DNA of 64,000 nt from Tanytarsus gracilentus (lineage: Eukaryota; Arthropoda; Insecta; Diptera; Chironomidae): the NCBI GenBank assembly GCA_038502055.1, contig JAXRKN010000028.1, positions 310,001 through 374,000 of the forward strand, given 5' to 3'. The notes below the pieces were generated by a model. It saw only the letters and a list, made by a program, of their open reading frames with translations, did not search any database and was not told the DNA's origin. The position numbers and the translations under genes are program-made. Below are positions 30,001 through 40,621 of the stretch, piece after piece. Every line of letters begins with the position of its first letter. Positions within the stretch are counted from its first letter, which is position 1.

Positions 30001-32083
30001 GGAACGGTGAAGAAAGATATGATGATGATGAAATCTTGATGAGGGTGATTTTGTGTGAAAATTCTTCGGGTGTCTAGTGAATTATCTCGAATGAGTTTGC
30101 AATTTTTTAGTTACGCCAAAATTTAATTTAATTAAACTCTTTAAAGTCTATTTTTCACACAAAATTCCCTCGAAACCTCTCATTCAAAAGCTATCATCAT
30201 TAATTATCTTTGCCAAATTAACATCGCTATGGTGATTAACGACACTGATAATAATTAAAGTGTAATAAATCAATCATTCATCATACAACACTTCATTTTG
30301 TATCATTTATCGCTATCAAAATATATTTTTTTATTTATGGATATTTTAAATGAAAATGACAAGTGAAGAAAATTGAAAAATCAACAAACAAAAATTATTG
30401 ATATTTAATATAAAAAAAGTGCTCATTTATTTGAATGTGAAAGAGTTTGCAGAATTTTTGTTGTTGCACACACAAATTTTTCTTTTATTTTCTTTATGCA
30501 AAAAAAAATGATCGAAAAATTCTTGAAGAAAATTTTAACCTTACTATTTTAGAGAGAAATCTTTTCTTGTTTGTAAAATTCTTCAAATTTTTGAAATTTG
30601 AGATAGAATAAATAGAGCATTAGAGACTTCCTGCCTTTGCTTTTTCTATACATGCTCCAACCTATATAGCCATGCTTTATTTAGTTTCCATTTCCTCCTT
30701 TTTTATCCGTTCCTCCTACATGAAAAAAAAGAATTGCATGTGAGAAATTCTCTAAGCATGCTGCAAAATGGCTTTTAATGGAATGTCTTTTTCGATATAT
30801 GCGAGAGAGAGAAAGTGGAAGGAGCACTTGAATTGGCACAATATCCGTTTTTATAAAACAAATTTTGCTCGTAATCAAATTCTTCTTTTTATTTGTGGTG
30901 CATTCGATTTGAGGAATTTGCTGGATGAAAATTGGCCATCAAAGAAAAAAATTTTAAAATTGCTTCAAATTCCTCAAAAATTAAATTTTTCCACACAAAA
31001 CTTTTTAATGTTTAATGTTAAAAATTCTCTTATGTCGCAATATTTTTGTTGATGAATGTTTGATATTTTCGAGTTAAATTTAAAAAACTTGTTTCTAATA
31101 TTTTGCCCTTTTCCCATTTTTTACCCCCATCACAATCACAATCAAAATCATTCGCATATAAATAGCCGATCCCTTCACCCCGAATGGGCGGTGGATCAAC
31201 GTCGCTCGGCGGAATCGCACCTGAAAACGCGCTCGATGCTTTGCTAGATGAATTGCAGACATTTGCTAAACCGCCACATGATCAGCAGCAGGTAGTGAAA
31301 TATTAACTGAGTTACTAATCCCAAAGAGAAAGTTTGCTTGAAAGTTTTTCCCCTCTCTTTAAGTTAATTTTAATGGCGATTGCAATCAATTAAAATTTCG
31401 ATCTAAAATATTTTCATTTAATTTTTCAGATGCGACCCGACGAGTCGACAACATCCGATGAAGGTTCACAAATCTTACAGAACACAGTCACAACAAAATT
31501 GTCCCAATCGCAGCTCTATCCGGAGAGTAATGTCCATCAATTGCGACGTCTTCATTCGTATCCTTCGGGCAGTGACACCGAAGAGTCTCCGCCACGTCCA
31601 CCCTTGTCAGCAAAACCACCCGTTCCCGAGCGCAACAGTGAGCTCTTAATTCGTGGTGTAAAAGGTAAGAAAGTTCCACCACCGCCACCGCCAAGAACAT
31701 CGTCACGTAGTCCATTAGCAAGTCCCACATCGCCAAATGTCAATAGTCGCATGGAACATCAGAATTTGGATCAGTTTATTAACAATTTAAACAACAACAA
31801 CAATCAGGATCCGGATTCGGGCAGTGAGTCGGCCAATTCCCAAGATAATAACTCACAGCGACAACTTCAACTTGAAATGAGACACCAGGAATTATTGAAG
31901 AAGCAGAAGGCATTGCAAGAGCAATATCAAAGGCTTCAGCAAATGAGCAAAAATGCAATTCCCCTTGGCCATAATAATGTCGACGGTTCACAGTTGAACA
32001 ACAATGACAAAGTAAACGACAACGTTCCACAGCCGCAAACAACTGTGACTACAAACAAGGTCTACGAGACGGACATCCTGTAG
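57..32083 (+). CDS. SRCIN1/p140Cap/SKT-family adaptor with AIP3 domain (AGAP005037-like), long isoform
   Basis: Family members are Src- and actin-linked scaffold proteins of cell junctions and synapses. Exons: 57-693, 4631-4681, 8154-8275, 8745-8771, 10070-10244, 10550-10748, 10807-10945, 11075-11137, 20277-20361, 20617-20703, 20776-20887, 20951-21040, 23025-23194, 24527-24592, 25317-25400, 26483-26545, 26636-26907, 27003-27175, 27245-27427, 27557-27659, 29810-29884, 31166-31291, 31430-32083. All phases agree, giving 1251 aa. The AIP3 domain spans about residues 338-420 (starts GLVFLQYRSETKRALL). The segment RPEDLHRIRVEQMERQL at the start of exon 23025 resembles vertebrate SRCIN1 and SKT. Coiled-coil-like exons lie at 26636-27427. 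The carboxyl end is proline-rich (PPPPPPR) with a Q/L/K helix. The frame upstream of ATG 57 is open to the window edge, so the true start may lie outside; the context GCCACCATGA is good. Exon 24527 has the weakest acceptor. Two minus-strand genes sit in its introns. Confidence 0.85.
694..3562. other. Intron between the two alternative amino-terminal exons
   Basis: AT-rich noncoding DNA with many stops in all frames. Short open frames such as 1404-1655 and 2377-2625 lack splice signals or recognisable protein sequence. It should contain the promoter of the 3563 isoform, but I could not place it. I see no transposon or RNA gene. Confidence 0.5.
3563..3641 (+). CDS. Alternative first coding exon of the AIP3-domain gene
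   Basis: ATG at 3563 opens 26 codons plus one base reading MLIRWKSKDK, then a run of eight serines, then KKKRKGRE. It ends at a GT donor in phase 1. That is the same phase as exon 57-693, so it can join exon 4631 without a frame change. The resulting isoform would be 1065 aa and lack the first 212 residues of the long form. The short Ser-rich and Lys/Arg-rich amino terminus could target membrane or nucleus; that is inference. The promoter is presumably in the ~2.9 kb upstream, but I see no definite core promoter there. Confidence 0.65.
4682..8153. other. Long intron of the AIP3-domain gene
   Basis: About 3.5 kb of AT-rich noncoding sequence between the 51-nt exon ending at 4681 and the exon starting at 8154. 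Open frames at 5075-5302 and 5899-6366 show no family resemblance and overlap low-complexity DNA. Nothing else is supported. Confidence 0.5.
8745..8771 (+). CDS. 27-nt microexon of the AIP3-domain gene
   Basis: A nine-codon exon (MGQSQKSRK) lies between a pyrimidine-rich acceptor ending CTTCTAG and a GTAAAC donor. It is phase 0 on both sides, so skipping it keeps the frame. The flanking exons 8154-8275 and 10070-10244 also meet in phase 0. Symmetric microexons of this size are typical of neurally regulated splicing in other animals, so it may be a cassette exon. Confidence 0.6.
11598..16497 (-). CDS. Secreted pentraxin/LamG-like domain protein, nested in an intron
   Basis: Five exons on the minus strand: 16180-16497, 15354-15504, 13443-13660, 12459-12680 and 11598-12380. 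Phases agree, giving 563 aa. Residues 1-18 are a signal peptide (MKKFTLALVTLLVPTISC). Residues ~107-280 look like a pentraxin/concanavalin-like fold: FTLCLWMRF, then WHHTCTSWNGKTGEWQLWV, then GGKSITG and ELTSVQLYSVAMSAGKAH. A His-rich stretch (HRDHKHHHVH) follows. The last exon is Gln/Ser/Pro-rich with a furin-like RFKR site and a C-terminal block with paired cysteines (YCNSC). It lies wholly inside the intron 11138-20276 of the plus-strand AIP3-domain gene. The ligand is unknown. The family call rests on motif resemblance only; another LamG-type lectin domain is possible. Confidence 0.75.
16498..20276. other. Intron remainder upstream of the nested pentraxin gene
   Basis: AT-rich noncoding DNA that should include the minus-strand promoter of the pentraxin-like gene just above 16497. 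Open frames at 17702-17977, 18469-18657 and 20121-20372 were considered; only the last contains a real exon (20277-20361). No other gene is supported. Confidence 0.5.
21219..22201 (-). CDS. Small type I membrane protein, nested in an intron, family not recognised
   Basis: Three exons on the minus strand: 21792-22201, 21575-21723 and 21219-21484. Phases agree, giving 274 aa. The start is ATG at 22201. Residues 1-27 form a signal peptide ending IFNFIANA. About 115 lumenal residues follow, rich in Q, N and S. A single transmembrane helix lies in the second exon (ISVTALAFLAFAGYLLCMIV). The tail begins with very basic runs (RRRRRP, GRRRKRN) and ends in EGYVKLQHFE. It sits in the 21041-23024 intron of the plus-strand AIP3-domain gene. 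I do not recognise a family. The basic juxtamembrane tail would follow the positive-inside rule. Confidence 0.7.
23296..23366. repeat. Short imperfect inverted repeat (hairpin a)
   Basis: Left arm GAGGGGTTGGACAC (23296-23309) matches the reverse complement of GTGTCCAACCCTTG (23353-23366) at 12 of 14 bases. The ~43-bp spacer is AT-rich. It lies in an intron. The arm ends resemble those of five other hairpins in this window. Confidence 0.6.
24135..24219. repeat. Short imperfect inverted repeat (hairpin b)
   Basis: Left arm CAGGGATGAACA (24135-24146) pairs with TGTTCACCCCTTG (24207-24219), with one or two mismatches. The loop is AT-rich. Intronic. Confidence 0.55.
25823..25936. repeat. Short imperfect inverted repeat (hairpin c)
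   Basis: AAGGTTGAGG (25823-25832) pairs with CCTCAACCCT (25927-25936) at 9 of 10 positions, across about 94 bp of AT-rich sequence in an intron. Confidence 0.45.
27781..27800. repeat. T20 homopolymer in an intron
   Basis: A run of twenty T residues in the intron between the exons ending at 27659 and starting at 29810. It could be a polypyrimidine tract, a relic of poly(A) insertion on the other strand, or simple slippage. No flanking retroelement is recognisable. The rest of this 2.1-kb intron holds no exon I can support, apart from the inverted repeat at 29003-29072. Confidence 0.7.
29003..29072. repeat. Short imperfect inverted repeat (hairpin d)
   Basis: GTCAAGGGATGAAA (29003-29016) pairs with TTTCATCCCTCGAC (29059-29072) at 13 of 14 positions, separated by ~42 bp. 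It lies in an intron of the AIP3-domain gene. Confidence 0.6.
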
Positions 32084-32502
32084 CATGAAGAGCAACAGCA
32101 GCGTACACGATGGAAAGAATCTGAATTTCTATAAATTTTTCAAGCCATTAAATTAGAGCGAAATAGGACATAATGCACACAAAACCCACCAATATCCCAC
32201 TCACCCAAACACACACACATATGCTCATCACCAGCAGCCTTTTTAATTTAAATGCAAATTAATCAAAAAAGATTGATAAAATGCCAAACAAATTATTTTA
32301 ATGGTAATTAGCGTGAATTTTTGTAGCACATCCTGCGATTTTTCAATTATTCACATTTTTAGCTTTTTTACTCGATTTTTATTCATGCTTAAAAGTTTTA
32401 AATAAAATTGAGAATGTTCAGAAAGGTGTTCAAGATTCTTAAAAATTTAATTCCACACCTTTCACATCTGAGTCACATTAAATTTTCAATAAAATAAATA
32501 AA
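32084..32502. other. 3' flank of the AIP3-domain gene
   Basis: AT-rich 3' UTR and flank. Candidate AATAAA poly(A) signals occur at about 32400 and in the 32487-32502 run. A 9-bp perfect inverted repeat, GAAAGGTGT (32421-32429) with ACACCTTTC (32455-32463), sits between them and could form a hairpin. Confidence 0.5.
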
Positions 32503-33401
32503 TTCAGGGGGCGGACGACTTGGATATAAATTTTTTGGGTATATAAAAATCTAAAATTTATATTTTTATATTTTTATATACCTCATTTATATTTTTATAT
32601 TTTTTATATTTTTTATATTTTTTATATTTTTATATTTTTATATACTTTTCGATCGGAATTTACTCTATATTGTGACTTTTCAACTAAAATTTAAAGCTGG
32701 AAGTGAGATCCAGTAGAAGTAAAATCAATCGATGGATTCGATAACCATTCGAACTAGATTCAGAACTTAAATTGAGATCCATTGGAACTAAGATCCAGCT
32801 CTGGAAGTGAGATCCAGTAGTTTTAAGATTTAGTGCAGGAAGTCTGGAAGTGAGATCCAGTAGAACTAAAATCAAGCGATGGATTTGATAACCATTCGAA
32901 CTAGATTCACAACTTAAATTGAGATCCATTTGAACTAAGATCCAGCTCTGAAAGTGAGATCCAGTAGCTTTAAGATTTAGTGCAGGAAGTCTGGAAGTGA
33001 GATCCAGTAGAACTAAAATCAAGCGATGGATTTGATAACCATTCGAACTAGATTCAGAACTTAAATTGAGATCCATTGGAACTAAGATCCAGCTCTGGAA
33101 GTGAGATCCAGCAGTTTTAAAATTTAGTGCTGGAAGTGAGATCCAGTAGAACTAAGATCCAGCGATGGATTTGATAGCCATTCGAACAAAGATTTAGTGC
33201 TTAAATTGAGATCCAAATGCTCGAAATGCAATTTAAAATTTTTTTTGTCGTTAAGAAACAAACAAAAAGTATATAAAGTATATAAAATATCAATTTATAT
33301 TTTTAAATAAATTTATATTTTTATATTTCTCATTTATATTTTTATATTTTTGAGGTATATAAAGTATATAAAATTTATATACTAGTCGTCCGCCCCCTGA
33401 A
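32503..33401. mobile_element. Non-autonomous inverted-repeat element (MITE-like), 899 bp
   Basis: Both ends carry the perfect 18-bp inverted repeat TTCAGGGGGCGGACGACT, at 32503-32520 and, in reverse complement, at 33384-33401. The GC-rich ends contrast sharply with the surrounding AT-rich DNA. Inside each end is a subterminal array of short TATATTTT-like units (32525-32645 and 33265-33380). The centre is a ~147-bp tandem repeat. There is no transposase. Termini starting CAGGG recall hAT-type ends, but the flanking 8-mers do not form a target-site duplication, so the superfamily is undetermined. Confidence 0.8.
32699..33220. repeat. ~147-bp tandem repeat inside the inverted-repeat element
   Basis: The phrase GGAAGTGAGATCCAGTAGAA or a close variant starts at 32699, 32846, 32993 and 33132, giving periods of 147, 147 and 139 bp. 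Each full unit contains several degenerate sub-motifs built on GAGATCCA and AACTAAGATCCAG, so the unit itself arose from shorter repeats. Since 147 is divisible by three, the minus strand stays open as a 130-codon frame (32684-33076) of 49-residue repeats. Confidence 0.85.
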
Positions 33402-34951
33402 AAAATGTTCATGTGCCGAAAAAAAATCTTTTTTACCCTTTGATATTGAACTTCATAAAAATAGTTAACACATCACCAAAAAAATTAATTGACTTAGCAA
33501 GAATTTCATCTTAAAAAAAATAATTAAAAGTGCACACAAACACATTCACACAAAAAGGAAATTCTTTTCACATTAATAAACACACACGTACGCTCATTCG
33601 GGATTTTAGAATTTAATGTCAACTAAATATAAAATTAATGAGGATATGAATAACTGTGCAATAAAATTGACTTTCCATCGTCTTCGATTTTTTCCACAAT
33701 CATAAAATTTATAAAGGATTTTTTAAACGAAGAATGGAGTTAGTTTAATTAAAAAAAGAATTACAAAAATTTCGTGTAATTATAAAAGCTGTTATCCCTA
33801 AAAAAAGAGAAAAGAACAACCAACAAAGTCATAAAATTTTATGTCCAAAGAAATTAAAATTAATCTGTGAAACATTTTATGAGTTTTAGTTTCAACTCAA
33901 ATTTTCTAAATTATTTAACGAAAAGAATTAAAAAAAGTTTTAAAGCTTTCTTAAAAGCTTGCGAAACTTTTTTCAAGAATTTTTCAAATCGTCTCTTAAC
34001 TTAATAATTTTCTCTTGTTGGACTTTTATTAAAAAATAAATTACATTTTTCTATTCAACAATTTCTCTATACACGAACATAAAAGGAAGAAAAAATTTGT
34101 TGAAGGCTGCCTCTTATGAATTTAATAAAAAAAAAGAAGACGAGAAAAATAGTTCTTTTGTACTTACGTCAATTTTATCGTGGACACTCGATAAAAAAGT
34201 AATTAAAAAGTATGCTGTTAATCCCAAAGATAAGAAAAAGTTTCTGTCACAATGCCATGAAAATTAAAAGAAAGTTTAATAAGCATCGAAAAACTTATAA
34301 AATAAATTAAAGAAATCTTACCTATCACAATCGAGAATCTCCAGCATGGTGGTAAAAATTAGAAAATACTCTGAAAAATTTGAATGATTGAGAAAAGAAA
34401 TATTTTAGTGGTTAAGAAAATTTGTTTGCAAATTTTAAAAAATTCAAAATTTATTTTTCTAAATTCGAGAAAATTGTGAGGCTCAAAATTTAAAAGAGGC
34501 TTTGGTTGTAACTCTTTGACTTCTTAAGAAAATATAAAAATATATTTCAATAAATTTCGTTCATAATTGGCACATTTTATGAGAAAAGATTTTTAGGGTG
34601 AAGAATTAAAGTTGAGTATTTTATAAAATGATTGACAATGCAAAATTTAAGCACGAATAATTCTAAAGGAAAAGTTTGATGGTGAAAGATGAATTTGATC
34701 GACTTTCACGGTTAATTTGATTGTCTCAAAGAAAAATTCTTTTTTGACTCCCCCCATTTTCACACTCAACCCAATTATCACTGGAAAATGTTATGAGAAA
34801 TCATTCAAATGTAAAAGCCAAAATAGAAAATAATAAATTATTATCTAATGAAAATATTTGTGGACTTTTATTCAAATGAATTTTATTGTAGAATTTTCAG
34901 AATTAAATTGAGACTTAATTATAAGTGTAGAGAAATGCAAAATGGATCATT
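33402..34951. other. Intergenic DNA between the repeat element and SmD3
   Basis: AT-rich sequence with no open frame of interest. The right part will be the 3' flank of the minus-strand SmD3 gene; candidate TTTATT motifs (AATAAA on the minus strand) occur around 34865-34890. Nothing else is supported. Confidence 0.5.
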
Positions 34952-35555
34952 TTAAATGCCGCCTCGACCTCGACCGCCTGAGGGACCTCCTTGTTGCCAT
35001 TTATTCCCACCACCACCTCCACCAGAACCACCCGGTTTGCCCGGCGGCCCTCCAGGACCACCTCTTCCTCTTCCACGAGCCGCTAAAATTAAAGAGAATT
35101 TTATTACATTAATTCAGGATCAAAATGAATGAAAACGACATCCAAAAATGTAAAATTTCATACCTTGAGCTCGCAGTATAGCCGATTTTCCTCTTCCAGC
35201 CGTTCCCGCCTTTGTTCCTTGTTTTTTGAACATCGGCGCATTTTTCAGCATGTCGGGCAGTATGAGAAAGCGAATTTTTGATCCACGAATGTAAACGTTT
35301 TCTAAATTACTCTGTCTTCCATCCCTGAAAGTTACATTCACTTGAGTCATTTGACAATTCATATTGTCTTCGGCTTCAATAAGCTTTCCTCGATACACTT
35401 CTCCGGTGCTGGAAGTTAAAAAAATTTGTTTGTTAATTTTCGGCATAAAAATATGAAACAAATTGAATTTTGACATTTTAAACTTACATTGTCTCACAAG
35501 TGACGACATGACCTTCGGCTTCGTGAAGCACTTTTATTGGTACACCGATCGACAT
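34952..35555 (-). CDS. SmD3: Small nuclear ribonucleoprotein Sm D3
   Basis: Core Sm-ring subunit of spliceosomal U1, U2, U4 and U5 snRNPs, loaded on the snRNA Sm site in the cytoplasm. Three exons on the minus strand: 35488-35555, 35164-35408 and 34952-35082. Phases agree, giving 147 aa. The start MSIGVPIKVLHEAEGHVVTC is essentially that of animal SmD3. The Sm1 and Sm2 motifs follow, with GEVYRGKLIEAEDNMNCQM and then YIRGSKIRFLILPDMLKNAP. The carboxyl tail is RG/GG-rich (AARGRGRGGPGG and GGRGRGG), the usual target of symmetric arginine dimethylation and SMN binding. It is slightly longer and more glycine-rich than the human protein. The gene is compact and points away from the myosin gene. 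Confidence 0.97.
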
Positions 35556-38500
35556 TATTTAAATGATACTTTTTATCTGAATTATTAGATAAAATTAAAT
35601 TTTTCTTTCGCGAACAAATTTAAGCTTTAAAATGCGGCGTTTTAAAAACATAAACAACGAACCCCTCGGAACCGTACGATTTCAAATTAACCGTTAAAGT
35701 TATGCTTTGAATTTTTGAATTACGTTATGAATAAAAATTAAAGAATTTTCTGAATGTGTTCATGATCATGTATATTTTTTAAATAAATTATTTTTAAAAT
35801 ATTTTTTTTCTACAACTAAAAAATAAATTAATTTTTAAGAGCACCAAAAAAAATCTCACACCTAATTTAAATTCACTCAATCATCCCAAACTCCAATTCA
35901 TCAAACGAACAATTGAAATAATAAATTCGTGACTTGTGACATCGACACACAAAAAGAATGTTTTAATTTTTATATTTTCAGCAAAAAACAACAACAAGCA
36001 TCGTCGTTGATTGCAAAATAATCACGAATATGTGTGCAATTTATTTTCCATTACATCATTTGCTGAGTGCTGACTAATAAAAAGCGAGAGAGTGAAAAAC
36101 ATAAACAGAGAAAAAGTCACACAAGATCTTTTGCTCTCAAAATATGGACATGGATACACCTAAGTCAGTATGTGTCATCCGACTCTCTCACACACACCTG
36201 AGAGATGATTCTTATGCTATCGGCATGCACTTGTTATACTATGAGTAATGGTTTTGTTTACATTTTTACAGGTGAGCACATGGACTTAACACCAACACCA
36301 CAATCGAAATATTCGATCAGGTGTGTTGGTTGAATATTAATGCTGTGAGAGAGGCTAATGTTGAGCGATGAAAATGAGCAAGCTCTTTTAGTCTTAGTTG
36401 ATCATTCACCGACGATAGACCTAAAGTAAAATTTAGACGCGACTCGCGCACAGCATAAATTGCTTATGTGGGAAATTAAAAAAAGTTGAATTGATGTCAT
36501 AAAAAGTTCATTCGCAACACAAATTTTTTTCTCGAGTGCATTAAAAAAGTTTTAAAACTTAGAAGTAAAAGAGTTAAAAAAATAATAATTACAGAAAACA
36601 ATATAAAAAAGTGAATAAGTGAAAAAGTTATTTATTGATAGAAAAAAATAAAATATTCTACTAATTAATTATGAGTAACAAAAATTAATTAAATTAAAGA
36701 GGTGATTATTCATAATATTTATATAAGAATATAATCTTTCGAGTCGGCCATTTTGAATTCTCAAAAGAGATAATTTTAACTCATGACTAAAGAATAAACA
36801 CGAACAGAATGAAAAAGAAAACGGCGAAGGAAAAAGTCGTTTTTGATGAGAATTTTTCGCATTTGCAAAAATTATTATTTCCCGTTAAATTCACATATCA
36901 CATTCGATGACGATTTTATGTGAAATATTATAATTTTTATTATTTGACGAGAAAAAAAAGAGAAAAGAAATTTTTCGTATATGACGTGACACAAATTCTT
37001 GGGCTCGAAAACCTGTTGCTTAAAAATCTTTTTTTGGCCTTTTAACACACGATCAAGCGAAAAGAAGAAAGAGAAAAAGAGATTGTAAATGTGTGTATTG
37101 AGGTTTTTTTTTAGTCGATGTTATACATATTGGTGTAGAAAACAAAATTCTTCGTGTCTTGCGGTGATTTTGGATTTATTTTACGAGATAATTTTTGTAA
37201 CATTGAAATTTTCTTTTAATTATGATTGATCAGAATTTAAAATTATTTTTAGAAAAAATTCGAACACTAAAATTTAATATACAAACAAATTCCCACCCAA
37301 AATCACTCTAAGAAAATAATTTTGCTGGTTAGCATTTATTACAACTATGTGTGATGTGTGGAGACACTCCCGAACAGCCAGCGCAACGAAATGAACGTAA
37401 AACCTGAATAGTTTTCTGTTTTTTGCCGTTAACTCTCTCGAAACATAAAAGAAATCGAATGGTTTAAGGCCTTATGTTGGTGGTAAAAGCACATTGTTTA
37501 AATTCTTTTTCTTTTCATTCATTGTGACTATAAAGCAACAACTCTTGCGATTGACTAGATAGCTCGTGGTGCTAAAAAATCTATTTCGTAAAGTGTTTGG
37601 ATTAAAAATTTCTTCGAGACGCAAAAAAAAGAGTTTTCTTCGATTTTGATTGCCGTTGCAAAAAAAAATTGTTCCACTAAAATTCCCACTATTGTTTTAG
37701 AGGAAAATGAGATGAAGTGAAATTTACTGTTCAATTGCCGCATTATGTTATGATGGAACAATCTCAAGATGAAACTGCAATGATTTTTAATTTTTTTTAA
37801 ATTGAATTTCTCGAAAGTTTCTTTATTGCCATTTGTGACCTATGTGACTCATGTGCGATTGTTGATTTGTCATGATCTGATGTTTGAGATTTAATAAAAA
37901 AAAATTGAATACTTTTTATTCATTTGAGGCCCACCTTGAAGAAAAATATTTGACAGTCAAATTTAATTAATTATTTATTTATGCACTTTGTAACTTGAGG
38001 GTTTCTTTACAAGCGACATGATATTGAGTTGTGGGAAAAAATGTCGTTGATGACCTGAAACATTACGCGAGGAAAAACAAACAATGCAAAATGTGATAAA
38101 AAGTGAATCTTAATTGATGTTGCGATTATAAAATATTTTTATTAATGTCTTCCTCAACTTCGTAAGAGACTCAAAGAGTCAAGCGTGTTTGTAATCTTTA
38201 TAAAGTGTTACAGCTGTGGCTATTAATAAAATCACTAAGTGCAAGGTGAAGAGTAAAAGAAACAGCTCAATAAACTGTTAAAAAATTTGAGGTTTTTGGT
38301 TTTTAATAAAAATTTTTAATATCAAGGGATGAACACAATTAAAATTAAAATTTAAAATATTTCTTTCAATAAATATTTCTTTAAAAATAAAATTTTACAG
38401 TTTTAAAAGTTTTTAACCCCTTTACTTTTTCGAATGAATCATTGCACTTGAAAATGCTTTTCAATGTCTGCTCAATTACCTTTCTTCCATTATTTACATT

Positions 38501-40621
38501 AAATCATCAAACTCTCTCATCAGTTTAACTGAACGCCGACTTCAAACGCAACAAACAGTAACTAAATTACTCGCAATGACTTTGTAGCTTTTTATAGATT
38601 TATTTTTGCATGAGTTTTAGAACTCTTCTTGTACGATAATTAACTTTTGATTAATCGAACGAAATTAATTGGAAAAAGTTAGAGGATAAGAGTTAATAAC
38701 CTCTAAGTGATTTAAAAAAATTAAAAATTATTTACTCATTAAATATTGAATATTTAACAAATTTTAACTCCTCCCTTCCAATTAGTTTTACAAAAGCTAT
38801 TAATTAATGTGACCTTAATAAGATTTTTATGTAAAGTGTAAATGATAATTTCCCGTTCTACATTTTTCTCTTCCCCTATCAACACTTTATTAAAAAAGAT
38901 GGAAACAAAATTTTAATTCATGACTATACGAAAAGATTTAAATGCGTGCATGCGAGTGAAGCTCAATTTCTCATGATCAACATATATGTGATGTCAGAGT
39001 GCATGAGAAGATTACACAATAATCATTCTCATAAATATTTAATTCATAATTTTTATTTTTAAAGAAAGGTTAAAGCACTTTCATGCAACTTCTTCTTATG
39101 GTCGATGTTAATTAAGTGAATCATGAAATCGAGAGTTTAATTTGAAAACACGAAACAACCAACATTAAGTTATTAACCAAGTATGATGTGTTTATAGATT
39201 TTTGCCTTGTTAAGAAGTCAGAGAGAGAGAAAAAAAACATACATTACACGTTATGCTTTTGGCTGGAAAAGCGAAAGTGCTTTTTTGTGTGATTGAGCGT
39301 TAAAATAAAACAGAAGTAAGTGTCTGATAAAAATGTTGTGTGTGCATTTTACCGCGAGAGAAATTGAATGAAATATTTTAAAAGGGAATTAGACATGGCC
39401 ACAAGTTTATGTACAGTGAAGAAGAACTAAAACATCGATTTTCGGTTAGCCGCATTTTATTTCGTACATCTTCATCGAAAGTAGAAAATTATGCTGAAAC
39501 GAAAAACTTTCTTAGGTGTCTAACTGTAAAAAATTACAATATTTGATTGAGTTGGAATCGATAATTTTTTTAACAAGTTCATGATAAATTTTTTAAAATT
39601 TATATAAAAAATTTTCTTTTTCAAATTTTTAGAATTTTGTAAAAAAATATTTTTGACCTAAAAATTTTTACTCCTTTCCCCATAAACACCGAAGATTATT
39701 ATAATTTTTTTTGGTATCTTCAAAGCGAGAGAAAAAGAAGTTTCAAATCGATAGCACAAATAAAAACACAGAAATCGATTAGCAGTCGGACGAGTCAGTG
39801 CAATAAGGTGAAGAAAGACGAAGAAAATTCCAAGAGGTTTAATGACACTGCAGACATGTGTGTGTGAGTGTATACATAGTTAGTAGGCTACAGTTAGTCT
39901 GCACATTTAAAACATTCATCGCGCGCCAAAAGAAAGAAAGAAAAATTTTCTTACCTCAATTTTTTTGTGATCTAATTTCATGCTTATTATACCTCGTCGT
40001 CCGACACTCGACAATTATGCTTTATGCGCCACAGTCAATTCAAGTTTCGTCATAGACAAAATTCTCTATCACACAGAGAAGCACAATCAAGAGACCTAAC
40101 AATGCACGACCGAAATGGCTCGTTAAAAAATTTATGTTAAATCAACTTTTAATCTTCTTCCTAAGCTCGCACATGTGAGAAAGATCTTTTACCGTCATCG
40201 ACAATTTGTAAATTTAGTGTGTGCGTATTTGATGTGGTTTCACATTTTTAAAAGCAGAGCAATTAAGAAGAAAACTTTTTGGTAGTTAGAAAGTTAATTA
40301 CACGTGAAATAAATTAATTTGGGTTTGACAAATTTATATGAAATTTGTTTAAATATAAAATATTAAAAAATGGTTCCTGGTTTTAAAATTAAAAAAATTA
40401 ATTTTGTGAATTTTATTGAATTTATTTATTTTTTAAAAATTCATCAAATTTTATTCAATTGCTGTCTTTTCTCTCATTCATGACTGTTATTTATTGACAC
40501 AGCTTTGTTTACTTTTTTCTTAATTGTTTAAATTATTTGTCTCTAAAACATGACAGCCAAAAATTTCTTAAATTATCACGTTTAATAATTTTTCTTTCAG
40601 ATCTAACAAACTTGCATCATA
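35556..40621. other. 5-kb noncoding region upstream of myosin XV
   Basis: This separates SmD3 from the myosin start codon. It holds no supported coding exon. The open frames at 37555-37767 and 39858-40055 look random. A good acceptor (TTCTTTCAG) at about 40600 just before ATG 40622 shows that at least one 5' UTR exon lies upstream. A TCAGT initiator-like motif at 39795-39799 followed by a GGTGAAG donor-like site is one weak candidate. The left end must hold the SmD3 promoter. Confidence 0.5.

Noticed and set aside
32684..33076. 130-codon minus-strand open frame as a protein gene
   Set aside because: It is the translation of the 147-bp tandem repeat. It has no flanking gene structure, and openness follows from the period being a multiple of three.
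38322..38425. Possible further member of the hairpin family
   Set aside because: The left arm TCAAGGGATGAACAC fits the family but the right side near 38410 (TTAACCCCTTTAC) pairs too poorly to list.
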